Origin: Omphiscola glabra
Lineage: Eukaryota > Mollusca > Gastropoda > Lymnaeidae
Direction of reading: 5' to 3'
Assembly: GCA_964017045.1 (NCBI GenBank)
Contig: OZ024794.1
Location: 37,292,210-37,356,209, forward strand
Length of the DNA: 64,000 nt
Shown here: positions 46,948 through 58,139 of the stretch, piece after piece
How positions within the stretch are numbered: the first letter of the stretch is position 1
Layout of the letters: every line of letters begins with the position of its first letter
Program-made: the position numbers and the translations under genes
The notes under the pieces: generated by a model
Database searches by the model: none
Told to the model about the DNA's origin: nothing
The model's input: only the letters and a program-made list of their open reading frames with translations

Positions 46948-47547
46948 AGGAGGCTCCACTAGCATAATGGACATGAGGCTCCACTAGCATAATGGACATG
47001 AGGATCCACTAGCATAATGGACAGGAGGCTCCACTAGCATAATGGACATGAGGATCCACTAGCATAATGGACAGGAGGCTCCACTAGCATAATGGACAGG
47101 AGGCTCCACTAGCATAATGGACAGTAGGCTCCACTAGCATAATGGACAGGAGGCTCCACTAGCATAATGGACAGGAGGCTCCACTAGCATAATGGACAGG
47201 AGGCTCCACTATCATAATGGACATGAGGCTCCACTAGCATAATGGGCAGGAGGCCCCACTAACATAATGGACAGGAGGCCCCACAAGCATAATGGACAGG
47301 AGGCTCCACTAACATAATGGACAGGAGGCCCCACAAGCATAATGGACATGAGGCTCCACTAACATAATGGACAGGAGGCTCCACTAACATAATGGACAGA
47401 AGGCTCCACTAACATAATGGACAGGAGGCCCCACAAGCATAATGGACATGAGGCTCCACTAACATATTGGACAGGAGGCTCCACTAACATAATGGACAGG
47501 AGGCTCCACTAACATAATGGACAGGAAGCTCCACTAGCATAATGAAC
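46948..47547. repeat. Minisatellite: 24 tandem copies of a 25-bp unit
   Basis: The unit is AGGAGGCTCCACTAGCATAA plus TGGAC. The array is 600 bases, exactly 24 periods. Variants include CTAACAT for CTAGCAT, GGCCCCAC for GGCTCCAC and ATG for AGG at the join; similar variants cluster, suggesting local duplication of blocks. Both flanks carry related sequence (TAATGGACATGCTTTTCACT on the left, AATGAACAGGCTTTTCGCTG on the right). The period is not a multiple of three, so it does not encode a repeat protein. Confidence 0.97.
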
Positions 47548-48039
47548 AGGCTTTTCGCTGCTTGTGCATTTGTTGGTCTATTCTTCTTTTAATCGTGATA
47601 AGCAAAACAATAGCAAGCATATATTAAGGGTCGTTTGCAAATTGCATCGTGCTCACATGCTCGGGGGAGGTCAGGGGCATTGACTTACAGTATATTGTTT
47701 GGTTTGTACCGGTACAATGTTAAATAAAGCACAATGTGCACAAAGAGTACAATGATGACAAGAAATCTACACACACACACACACTGTAAACAAAGCTCTG
47801 TCTCGTAGCAACAAATAACACATGCGATAGAATCTCGTGATAAATGATCTGCCTCTCTCTGTCATTTGTCTCCACACGCTTTTATAGTCTATTCTACTCA
47901 TCTTTTGAGAACCGCCTTACGCATTGTCTTCCTTTCCAGTTTTATCCAGATTTTTCTATAAAATTCTGAATGACAAGGACAATACTTATTTTGCTGTAAA
48001 AAGTTTAAAGGGATACTATTAGTTTGCTATCTACACCTT

Positions 48040-48646
48040 AAATGCGGTCTCCAGTTTGTTGTCTGCTAGAGTTCATGCACAGGGAAAGCGTGAAGCAAAC
48101 ACGTCGCCTACATAACATTGAAGCACACATGATTGTCAGCAAGTATTGGTGACCTGATTTTGTCTTTGGCAGAGGTCCAACGCAGTCTATTATGACGTGA
48201 CTGAATGGTTCGTTAAAAGCTGGAATGGGTTGAAGAGGAGCTGCTGGTATCTTCTGATTTGGTTTCCCTACCACTTAACAAGTATGACATGATCTGCAGT
48301 AGTCCACCACAACTTTCTTGATTTTGGCCAAAAGAAGTGTGACGTGATTTTGTGATATGTTTTGTTCACTCCCAAATGGCCTGAAAGTGGTGAATCATGG
48401 GCTAAGCTCAGGATTTCGTTCCCGAAAAGTGTAGAAACTACTATCTGATGAACTATCCTCCATTCTTCGTCAGCTTTTTATTTCTTAATAAGTATGTCAT
48501 CTTGTAAGAATTAACAAACAGGGAATTGCTCAGCTTCTTCTTTGGTCATAGCGTTGTCTCGAAGTTTAAAGATTTCTGGATCATTCTTCTGCTCTTCATT
48601 GAGCTGCGTTCGAGTTGGTGTTTTGTGATCCTTTGACTCTTCGTTC
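48040..48646 (-). pseudogene. Ty3/Gypsy pol relic: RNase H-integrase junction and integrase
   Basis: On the - strand: QLNEEQKNDPEIFKLRDNAM, then the integrase zinc finger (HDSPLSGHLGVNKTYHKI, FFWP, and a CRSCHTC-type CxxC partly broken by frameshift), then the start of the integrase core (PFSHVIIDCVGPLPKTKSG, HQYLLTIMC), whose first catalytic aspartate is present. It then decays after about 48110. Several frameshifts. The LTRs were not located. Confidence 0.85.
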
Positions 48647-49300
48647 ATCATCCTCATCATCATGTCCCTTAGTCCTTGGACCGTTGGGGCGCCACAGATG
48701 GCATGAAAACTATCCTTCTCCATTTCTCACGGTATTCTGCACTACGCATAGCATCGCTTAGTTTTAGTCCCGTCCACTCTTTGATGTTATCTTCCCATCT
48801 TTTCTCTGCCTTCCTCTTCTTCTCCCTCCTCTAGTTGTGCCCGGCATCATTTCTTCGGCAACCCCTTGTTTTCTTGTCATGTGGCCATACCACTCAAGTT
48901 TGCGCTTTTTTACGGACACCAGGAGGTCATCGTACTGCCCAGTTGACAAATCCTTTCTTTCACTTGTTCATTGGTGATATGGTCTCTATAGTGGATGCCA
49001 AGAAAGCCTCTGAAACATCTCATCTCCATCGCCTTTATTTTCCTTTCGAGTTCTGCTGTTAATGTCCAGTACTCACAGGCATACAAGAAAATGGAGGGGA
49101 CATGAGCGCATCAGGTTGATTTTGGTGCTTGGGGCTATATTTTTGTAGTTCCATATTTTCTTGAGCCTCTTTAGTGCTGTTATGGTCTGGGCAATCCTGG
49201 TCATCAATTCGGGCTTGGAGCCTTCTTCCGAGACTATTGCTCCGAGGTACTTAAAGCTGCGAACTGCCTCTAATCTTTCCTCCCCGACCTGTACATAAAA
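48647..49300 (-). pseudogene. RTE-like LINE relic, C-terminal end
   Basis: On the - strand: GEERLEAVRSFKYLGAIVSE, MTRIAQTITALKRLKKIWN, then YACEYWTLTAELERKIKAME with MRCFRGFLGI, then KKRKLEWYGHMTRKQG and RRGRQ, and finally EDNIKEWTGLKLSDAMRSAE. This is the standard order in RTE-type elements after the reverse transcriptase. It ends in an ATG/ATGATG microsatellite tail near 48646-48662, as RTE elements do. It is 5'-truncated and frameshifted, and lies inside the Ty3/Gypsy relic. Confidence 0.8.
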
Positions 49301-50885
49301 TTTAACAAACATAACCATGAACTTAAAAATTAACATACATTAATTAAATAAAATAAAACAAATGTGTGTTCGTCCAGCCACTCCATAACTATTTACATGT
49401 CAAGCAATGGACGGCACCCAGCAGTATCGTCTATCGGTCAAAGGGGGGAATCATTCAGGATATTAAAGTTTAAAGAGATGTTTTTTTAGTGCAGTTTTGA
49501 AGGCTGTGATGGTTGGTATATTGCGGATGTGTAGTGAAAGAGAATTCCATTGTTTGGGGGGGGGGGGCACATAAAGAGAAAGATCTTTCACCGTATGTTT
49601 TTGTGCAAGTCTTGGGGACAGAAAGAATACGCGCGTCTGCGGAGGAGCGAAGCTGTCGAAGGGGTGAATAGACAGAGAGAAGTTCGGTTAGATAGGAAGG
49701 GCAGGAACCAGAGAAAAAGTTGTGGCAGAGAACAGAGAGTTTGTAATCAATCCGTGCTTGCACTGGGAGCCAATGAAGTGAATGAAGTAGTGGTGTGACG
49801 TGATCACGTTTTTTTTTCCTTTAAAACTATCCCAGCAGCTGAGTTTTGAATGTTTTGTAGTTTTTCTAAGAAGTGTTTTGGTGAACCTGACAAAAGAGAG
49901 TTGTAATAGTCAAGACGAGAGAAAACAAGAGCACAGACTAGGGTTTTTGCACTTATTGTTAGGTAGTGGCGGATGGAGCTGATCTGACGGATAGCGGTGT
50001 ATGCAGAGCGACAAATGTGAGAGATATGATTATCGAGAGAGATGTTGTTAAACAGAATTTAACCAAGATTTCTAGCTGAGGATGTTAACTGTATGTCGGA
50101 GTTACCTACTTGAAATGAGGTGGGGAGAGCTGAGTGCGAGGATAATTTGTGATCGTGAATAAGGAGTGCTTCCGTTTTGTCATCGTTAAGCTTCAACTTG
50201 CTGAGTGTCATCCATGACTTGACATCACCAATGCTCTCCCGCAAAGTCCGGACAGCGGAATCGACAAGAGAGGGATGAGTATGCTTGTATAGCTGCGTGT
50301 CATCCGCGAATGACTGACTCTTCACAGCATGCCTTCCGAGCAAAGGAACAGGGGCCTGGTATACATTGTGAATAGAACCGGGCCCAAAACTGACCCTTGT
50401 GGTACTCCGTACACCAAGTCAGCCCTGTCGGAGATACAGCCATCGACAGCGACCGCCTGCGTTCTATTGGAGAGGTAGGACCTAAACCAAGCCAAAACTG
50501 AACCAGAAATTCCAAAGTAATTTTCAAGGGTTTTGTAAAAGGTTTCATGGTCAACGGTGTCAAAGGCCGCACTGAGGTCCAAGAGGATCAGGATGGAGAC
50601 ATCACCGCTGTCCAATGCTAGCAAGAGATCATTGGTGACACTCAAGAGAGCTGTCTCAGTGCTATTGAAAGGTCTATAGGCTGATTGATTAGGACTGAAA
50701 AGAGAGGTGTCCTTTTTAAGTAAGCAAAACGTTGTTTTAGAACTAGTTTTTCAATGATTTTAGATAAAAATGATAAGTTAGATACAGGTCTATAGTTTTT
50801 TTTAAGATTATTTTCATCCAGACCAGGCTTCTTAAGCAATGGTTTGATGACAGCTGTCTTACAAATAGTTGGAACAGTGCCAGAA
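49301..50885 (-). pseudogene. L2/CR1-like LINE relic: reverse transcriptase and 3' end
   Basis: On the - strand: VIKPLLKKPGLDENNLKKNY, RPVSNLSFLSKIIEKLVLKQ, LLDLSAAFDTVDHETF, GVPQGSVLGPVLF, the catalytic FADDTQLY, KLKLNDDKTEALLI, and the C-terminal IDYKLSVLCHNFFSGSCPSYL with RQLRSS. Frameshifts separate the blocks near 50320, 50640 and 49800-50060. The 3' end (49320-49480) matches the 3' tails at 15386-16460. It begins mid-protein directly against Ty3/Gypsy protease-like sequence, so it is a truncated insertion into that element. Confidence 0.85.
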
Positions 50886-51340
50886 GACAAGCTTTCAATG
50901 CCGTCCAATAGTAATGTTGGTCGGACACCCACAACGACAGTTCCGGAGACTAGGTCTGATTTGAGATGGATGACATGTAAAGTAACATCAATGAATCCCA
51001 CCTCTACGCCTCGTAACAGGATGTTGCTCACAGTAGCAGTAGATCCAGACAAGGGAAATATACCTTCATATATGCTATAAAATTGGCCGCTATTTCCATT
51101 TCTTTTAATTTTATTTGTAGTTCTCTATCTTTTTCTTCTTCCTCTCTCTGTAGCTCTAGCTCCATTTGTTTAAGCTATCTATCTTCTTCTAGCTCCAGTT
51201 GTTTGAGCTTCAGTTGGAGCTCCATACTAGGATCATTCGGCTGTGTGACGGAGGCAAGTTCATCCTCAGACAAAATATCCTCATCCACTAAGTGGACGAT
51301 GATCATATCTCGTACCGTCTTTTTTAGCGCCGAATGAGCT
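50886..51340 (-). pseudogene. Ty3/Gypsy gag-pol N-terminal relic
   Basis: On the - strand an acidic coiled-coil segment (MELQLKLKQLELEED, ELQREEEEKDRELQIKLKEM) is followed by VSNILLRGVEVGFIDVTLHV and LKSDLVSGTVVVGVRPTLL. The latter is a phrase typical of the protease/spacer region upstream of Ty3/Gypsy reverse transcriptases in invertebrates. An in-frame stop interrupts the coiled coil. It is the upstream half of the relic at 48040-48646. Confidence 0.65.
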
Positions 51341-51699
51341 AAATGTAATTAAAAATTATTGACTTACAGTATACCGTAAGTTAATATTTTTTAAATTATA
51401 TTTCTTTTGGTTTTATAATTCATTATAATAATTAACATAATAAAACTTATTAATTTTAATTAGCCCTGGTTTGTGTATCGTATACTTTGTTAGTGTATTT
51501 ATTATTTTTTATCGTCTTTTGCTGTGTACCGGTACTGTTTTAGAAGGAGCCATACACTTAAATAAGAGATTAATTTCTCCATATTGATAACAGTACGTAA
51601 CACCCCAATCCTTCATACTGGCATATACCCCATTAAATGGACTTAGAGTGTATGGACATCACGACGGGACCTTCAACGCTCGAGAGAGCCCGGTCCTAC
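51341..51699. other. Interior of the 6.3-kb transposon
   Basis: AT-rich non-coding DNA. ATTGACTTACAGTATA (51358-51373) is repeated at 47674-47689, on the far side of the Ty3/Gypsy relic. The similarity does not extend far enough to call LTRs. Confidence 0.35.
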
Positions 51700-51889
51700 C
51701 AGTGGCGTAGCGAGCTTAACTCGCTCCCGGGGCACAATACCTTTTTAGCGCCCCCTTATTCAAAAACCATACAATATTATATGTAAAATATACTTGCAAA
51801 TTAATAAATGAATAAAGTAATAGGCGCCCCTTCGTGAGTAGCGCCCGGGGCATGATGCCCCCCTTGCCCACCCCCTCGCTACGCCCCTG
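51700..51889. mobile_element. Short non-autonomous hAT-type element (MITE), copy 2
   Basis: Ends CAGTGGCGTAGCGAG and CTCGCTACGCCCCTG. Flanks GGTCCTAC (51692-51699) and GGTCCTAT (51890-51897) make an 8-bp duplication with one mismatch. Same family as 820-987, but with about 25 extra bases in the middle. Nested in the 6.3-kb transposon. Confidence 0.88.
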
Positions 51890-52247
51890 GGTCCTATACC
51901 CTAGTGTAAGATGATGTCCCTGAATCTGACTTAATAATGGTCTATTATTTTTACATTACATTAACCGCATGATTATTGCTTTTGGTGTGAGACTGGAAAA
52001 AAATCTGGCCACAAATCGGCAAAATAGACCAAAACAACCTAAGCGTTTGACTGACTTTGTAAATGCATGTTTTATATTAAAATTTCAAATTAAACCCACT
52101 GAAAATACATGACAAAACAATTGGAAAACAATAAATAAATGTTATAGTAGCCTCTGACGTTTTTTAATGTAGTTCCATGAGGTACAAACTATTTTTTAAA
52201 TTTTATTTCTGTACAAATAATATGGGACCGCCGTTCTGAGGAGTGCC

Positions 52248-52856
52248 TACTGTTGTATCAATAGCTTTTAAGCACATTGCAGTATGTGTGACCAGAGCGA
52301 TATAACGGTTGCGTGCAATGCTCACATGCATTGGTATCTAATTCCATTTCAGAATTCAGTGAAAGGCTGTATGTTCCACTATCACAATATCATTGTTACA
52401 CGTCAAATTGACGGAGCTAACAAGGGATTAAAACACTGCCTAATATTAAGTCATGCTAACAAGTGATTAAAACAATGCCTATTATATGTCATGAACAGAA
52501 ATATTCCATTACTAACACCGAACAAGTAATGCAGTCTACAAGCACAGAAATAAAAAAAGCGTATTTGCTTCTACTTACAAAGCGTCCAAATGGGCCGCTA
52601 TGAACACTGACACACTTCAGGGATGCGGTTCCAACCTCGAATAAATATCTCCGTAATGTTCCCGCCTTAAATAGTCGTGCGCGAACGTACCCGAAAACCT
52701 GACGTCACGCCCCGACTTCAACTTCAACAGTCCAAAACTTGTCTTCTGACAGATTTTCTGTGTAAACTGACAAACCCTGGACACTACAACCCGAAATAAA
52801 GTTGATATCCCGGACCCAATCCTTAACAACTTAAATGTGTCCTTCTTAGTTTTGTA
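52248..52856 (+). repeat. Family A repeat, copy A2, right half
   Basis: Resumes with TACTGTTGTATCAATAGC and follows A1 from 7449 to about 8025 (TTAAATGTGTCCTTCTTAGT). It then breaks off into unrelated sequence, so the last roughly 450 bases of the family are missing. Confidence 0.85.
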
Positions 52857-53216
52857 TAGGGGAAAGCCCACCAGATATGGTGGGTACCGGGGAAATAAAA
52901 TACTTGGGACGGACCAAAATCAGAACCTACTGTCTTGTAGGAAGTGGAGGGATCCATAAAGGCTAGAGACCCCACCAAATACAAAGACAGCTAACCTGAG
53001 AGCTGCAAAATGCACCCCCCCCCCCAAGACGAATGTGCACATGGCTGACGACCCCATCACATAAAAAATCAATTGTTACGAAAGCTAAACCTCATATGAA
53101 AATACGGACCGATAATTTTGGATTTCGACCTATGTCTGAAAAAAAATCTGACCCACCCATAATGACCATATTTAAAAAAGGAGCTGGGCAAGATACATTG
53201 AAAGGTTGCCGGTTTG
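52857..53216. other. Non-coding stretch
   Basis: No family recognised. A C run lies at 53014-53024. The open frame at 53033-53233 has no family resemblance in its first part and runs into the LINE fragment. Confidence 0.3.
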
Positions 53217-53410
53217 TGGAGCAGCAAACGTGATATGCAGGCAGAAGACTAGGGGCAGACGGCTCACCGGTCGTCCAAGACTGAGAGGGATCGACGATGT
53301 AAAGAAGGATTTACACCAGTTGGGGTATGCACATGGAGGCGGGAAGCCTATGTATCTATCCGAATGGACTGATGTGTTGGACTAGGCCTGGGCCCTACAT
53401 GTGTTGTAGC
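53217..53410 (+). pseudogene. LINE C-terminal fragment
   Basis: The + strand reads RLTGRPRLRGIDDVKKDLHQ with following SEWTDVLD, the arginine-rich GRPRLRW-x-DDV-x-KDL motif found after the reverse transcriptase of several LINEs. A short 3' end with a GATGATGATT tail follows. Only about 55 residues remain. Confidence 0.55.
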
Positions 53411-54107
53411 GCCACTGATGATGATTGATCCTGTTTTTCAAAAAGGAAGGTGGGGAGAAATCGTAATGCTTTGTTAAATGGATGCTTTTTTTGGTGTATA
53501 GAATATTGTGTAGCTGTTGCTCTGCTTTGTATTTGTGACGCATTTGGGTATGTTGTAAAAATAAAATATATTTTTGAAGGGGAAAATGAAGGAAATATGA
53601 AACGTGTTTGCGTCAAAAGTTTACCCATTTACATAACCGCTTCTTAATAATTGATAAATCATGTACAATTAAAGGCAAACAAAAATGCATATAAATTTTT
53701 CGATTTCTGCTTTCCTCATCCACACGACGATCATTATGACACAACAAGGCGACTTTAAGCTGGGGTCCAAAGAATATCCTTTGGCACGCCACATCTTGAG
53801 TGAATTCAGGTAATGTTTGCCACAGTGACATAATGCCTGATGTGCATGCTGATAAGTGACGCGCTGTTATTGTCTGGAAGAAACACTGAATTCGGGATTA
53901 GGACAAATACACCCCTGGCTTTTGAATTTGTAAAATAATATTTTTGAAAATCACCACTTTTGGAAAAAATGGTCCCAAGGGAGCGCCTTTTACCTCTGCT
54001 CACCAACTAGCTGCATTACAGGGTGTACCACTTTTGAAGTCTTTGCAAATTGCAACGATTCTGGTACAGAATGGGAATGATTTTCTTTAACAGTAAATAT
54101 TTTTTGG
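53411..54107. other. Non-coding stretch
   Basis: No gene or repeat recognised. Overlapping short open frames on both strands have no family resemblance or consistent splice sites. Confidence 0.35.
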
Positions 54108-54550
54108 CTGCACCTATAGGTACACGGGTACCAGAATTGAGAGGTTGGGATTAAAAAACGATTTAAAATATTATTGTTGGTTTTGTAAGACCAAATGAGG
54201 TATCAAATGAAAGATATCTGGAATGTAGGCCTACTATACGTTTGTAAATTTAATTCTTCATTTTAACTAAAATAAACTACTACAAATGACATCCGAATAG
54301 CATTAGTCAAATTGGACCCGGACACGCAGCGCCGCCATTCGCACCCGGGTACCATTAAGCTCCATGCTATTCGTATGTCATTTGGGGTAGTTTATTTTAG
54401 TAAAACAGAAGAATTAACATTTCTAACGTATATTACATTCAATTATCTTTCATTTGATACCTCATTTGGTCTTACTAATCCAACAATAATATTTTAAATC
54501 GTTTTTTAATCCCAACCTCTCAATTCTGGTACCCGTGTACTTATAGCCAC
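54108..54550. mobile_element. Foldback element with ~190-bp inverted arms
   Basis: The left arm (about 54111-54305) and right arm (about 54361-54548) are inverted copies, starting GTACACGGGTACCAGAATTG and including GACCAAATGAGGTATCAAAT. A GC-richer centre (CCCGGACACGCAGCGCCGCC) of about 55 bases separates them. A transcript would form a long hairpin. No coding capacity. The target duplication is not obvious. Confidence 0.85.
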
Positions 54551-57308
54551 TTCAACATTTTGAATATATGGGGAAAATCTGGGGAATTTAGAAAAATCTA
54601 AGTGGCAGCACTGCTATACTTTACTTTATAGGCTAAAGATCAACCTTACGGATCGTGACTCTACATTCTCATTATTAATCGACATCTGGTTTTGTATGTT
54701 AATCTCTTTATCACTTCTTAAGCTAATATCAGCACATTCTTAATTAACAAGGTAATCACAAATGTTACTTACTTCCTTAAAAAAATAGTGAGCTTAGTTG
54801 GCGATACTTTACTGTAGATGATACTATCAATGATAGTTAATTAAGTAAAATAGGCTCAAGCTTGGCTAGCCCTGCCAAATATTTTTACTTAATTAGTAAA
54901 TTACTAGCTTAGGCGCCGACTTCGGCGGTATTTATTTACTCTCACGGGGCGTCAAGTTGGAAACTTAAGAACCCTTGAGAGCACATTGGGTAGGTACTTT
55001 GGTAAAAAATTCAAAAATTTTGAATAAATAAACCAATGGCATAGTTGAATAGAGCTAATTTTTTACAGAATTATAACACCAAAATCATATTTTTAGCTGT
55101 TGTAGTTTTAAAGTTATGAATTTTTAAAGTACGACTTCATTTGTCCTTTTTTAACATGGACCGCATCGCCACATTCTGTGACCCAATTCAGATGTTCGCG
55201 TCACGAGCAAAATAACTCTCGTTTTAATTTTATACGACTTTTATTTTCAGAACTATGCTGTAATAAAAAATAATTTTATACAATTATAATTTATCTAACT
55301 ATCACTATGCATATCAGTAAATTTAATATATAATGTATTAATATAAGGCTTTTCTGTTTACCAAATCTACGGAGTCCATTATACCGGTATATGAAAATGC
55401 TATATTATATAGTTTATATAAGGCAATGCATCCCCTAAAATACTGTTTGGGATCTACTTATTTTGAACTTTCAACTTTGGCACATGACTAATTAATTAAA
55501 GCCTTGACTAACTGTGTGATAGTTTTGCACACGGCAACCTTTTATGAATGAAAATGAGATAGTATTCTACGGTATAGCCATTTGCAAATGGCTACCAATG
55601 CGCATGGCCATGACATTGTGCACACTGCAATTTATGATAATTTATAATATGGACGCTACCGGTTTCTTTAACCTCAAATTAAAATATAATTCTTTCAATA
55701 ACATTTAAGTTCATTCTAAACCATAATTTATCAAATATTTTGATGTAAATAGTGGTAATAATTAAATATTTCCCAAGTATCGGCCATAGTTGCCCCTGGC
55801 AACGGTTGCACACTACACTACTTGATCAGTGTCACTCAGTGACTTCTTCACTTCATTACTCAGCTACCACATGACCCATATATATTCAGTATGTTTATTC
55901 AATGTTATTTATTAAGCTTTTACTGTTATTTCTAGTTGCAACTCTTAATATTTGTGTTGTAATGTTAAAACAAAAACAACATAAGTGACCTGAAACTAAT
56001 CTGCGTCTTCCGCCATTAAAAAGGGGGCGTGGTCACATCCTAATCGAAATTGGGCTAGTCCACCTAGTGACAATACAGGTTACGGAGACAAGCATAACTA
56101 ATGTGAGACATGACCTACATCAATGAGAATTGGCACAAAGATACTTCAGTATCTAATGCTTTTCACGATATAATATGAAAGATCAGCTCTTTTTATTTCA
56201 CAAAAAATTTTGAATGCGAAGATGCCTTATACATGCCAATGATTTTCAAAATAAATGTCGATTGAAAATGCAAAATTGCTGGATTGAAATGTAGGCCAAT
56301 ATGTCTTCCAAAGTGAGAAGGCGGAAGCGGAACACAATTACATGTCAAAAGGACTCATTTATTAATGAATTGACACTCACATTAAAAAAATAAAAAGTTG
56401 GATTTTAATACGCCGACGCCCATTTCCGATACACATTTTTAAGTAGTCTCCCTTGCTTTATTGAAGTACCTACATTGGGAAAACTGAAATCCAGGGTGAT
56501 ATCCTTTAGAACAGACTTGACTTGTGTCTATGAATGGGTGTTCAGTATCAGCGGGTACATTCCCTCCGGCATCGCCGCTCCGTGGTGCGTCCATCTTCTG
56601 ACTGATTTTGTGTAAGTCATGTCTTGGTGAATTCTGGTAAATGTGCAGTTGGTAGCATGGGCTTTGCAAGGATCTCTGGATCTAGGTATGTCCCATACAG
56701 CGGTGTATTGCCAAATTTGTAACAAAGGGTTCGCAGTTAGGATAAATTTTGATTTTTTTAAAATTAGTACTTGATTTTAGGCATATCTATTTTTGAACTA
56801 ACGGTCCGCACGCACCTGACCGAACCGGCTCCAAACCACCGCTGCTCCCATGCCATGGCCCAAAATGTGTGTTTGTTCCACCCTACACAATCCCAGGAAC
56901 ACATCTTTCAAAAAAACATTTCATTACATTACATCCTTCATAGTTACCAACATCTCACCACTTATGACAAACAACATCACATTACTACAATAAGGATTGA
57001 AAATTGTAAACTACCTGCTGGGTCACATTCACTCGGTCTAGACACTATTATTTTATATTATATTAATATTGCCTAAGTTTAAGGGGTAGGTTTCCCGTCA
57101 TGAAGCCCCATGGGGGAGGGGAGAATTTGAAGATCATTGGGGGCATATACTATAGTTTCTTTGACATTGACTTGCTGAGAAAGCCAGGAAAGTTTTTACC
57201 TTTCAAACAATCAAAGCCTGGCAGAGTTTGACAGGTCACCATCAGAGCCTTCTCTTTTATCTAGTCTTCTAACTTTCCATATTTCCCTGATACTTTTTTT
57301 ATATACAG
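54551..57308. other. Intergenic stretch
   Basis: No gene supported. 55130-55220 and 56560-56700 are less AT-rich, but their open frames (for example 56439-56725 on the - strand and 56771-57076 on the + strand) carry no recognisable motif. Confidence 0.4.
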
Positions 57309-58132
57309 CAGCAGTTCTCAACAGGTGTGCCACGAGATTAGTTGTGCTGGAATTTTCTGAGACCATTTGATATTGCTGGTAAAAGCAATTTAAATAATTT
57401 AATTAATTATTGTTGAAAAAGACAAGAGAATAATTTAAGAACTTAATTTTTAAGTTACAATAGCAAGCCTTCAAACCACTAATTGTGCACACACTTGACC
57501 CAAATTATTTCCAATTTGTTTGTCAATCCCCTCATACGTCGATCACTGCTGTCTTAAGGCACAGTTTTGTTTCTTTTTCATTTAACATGTATCACAAAGT
57601 TGGCTACCGGTATCCTTTTTTGTGACTATAATATATATTTTTTTTTTAATTTCACTTATTAATGCAGGACCAGTAGTGTAAATACTTTAAACATATAAAT
57701 AATTTGAATTAAGCACTCTTAAACAAAATTAATATTTAGAAACAACTTAAAATAGTGGATTTTTATAAACAAACCGATCAAGGGAATCTAAATTTCCACT
57801 AGCATCTTGTCTGTTTATTGGTTGTGTTATGTGTGGAATGATGCAAAAATAATTTCAGATATGCATTATAATGCAATATCATTTTGGCATTGGTAGATTC
57901 CATGCCCCCACCCCTTCAATGAAAATGTCTTAAAGAAACACTGAATAAAACATGAGCCAACCTGGGTCCTAAAATATTTTCCTTACATTAATTGAATAGG
58001 TTAGAGAGCAATAGGGGGCCTCAGTGCATTACTTTGCCCATCATCTCCCCCCCCCCCCCCCCCATGCTGTTAAGGGTAAGAGGGCCCTGGAATTGTTGTG
58101 CTGGGAATTAAAAAAGGTTGAGAACCCCCCTG
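57309..58132. mobile_element. hAT-like short element, 824 bp
   Basis: Ends CAGCAGTTCTCAACAGG and, inverted, CAGGGGGGTTCTCAACC belong to the CAGnGGTTCTCAACC class. Flanks ATATACAG and TTATAAAG agree at six of eight bases. A 17-base C run lies near the right end (58048-58064). No transposase. It abuts the LINE relic that starts near 58140. Confidence 0.75.
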
Positions 58133-58139
58133 TTATAAA

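Larger units (their letters stand above)
45904..52247. mobile_element. 6,344-bp DNA transposon with perfect 25-bp inverted ends
   Basis: The left end begins GGCACTCCTCAGAACGGCGG; all 25 bases to 45928 are repeated inverted at 52223-52247. A looser inverted similarity (TACCTCATGGAACT, CATTAAAA) extends about 100 bases inward. The exact 8-bp duplication TACTGTTG flanks it (45896-45903, 52248-52255). Removing the element restores family A sequence as in copies A1 and A3. No transposase was found; the interior holds a minisatellite, Ty3/Gypsy and LINE relics and a small hAT element. The superfamily is unassigned: 8-bp duplications suit hAT and a few others, but these ends are not typical of hAT. 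Confidence 0.93.

Noticed and set aside
46948..47547. Possible CRISPR array
   Set aside because: The units are contiguous with no spacers, and this is animal DNA; it is a minisatellite.
50844..51337. + strand open frames, one Ser/Leu-rich
   Set aside because: They are antisense shadows of the Ty3/Gypsy relic, whose coiled coil reads as serine-rich on the other strand.
47674..51373. LTRs of the Ty3/Gypsy relic marked by ATTGACTTACAGTATA
   Set aside because: The shared word is 16 bases and similarity stops outside it, so it does not support LTRs.
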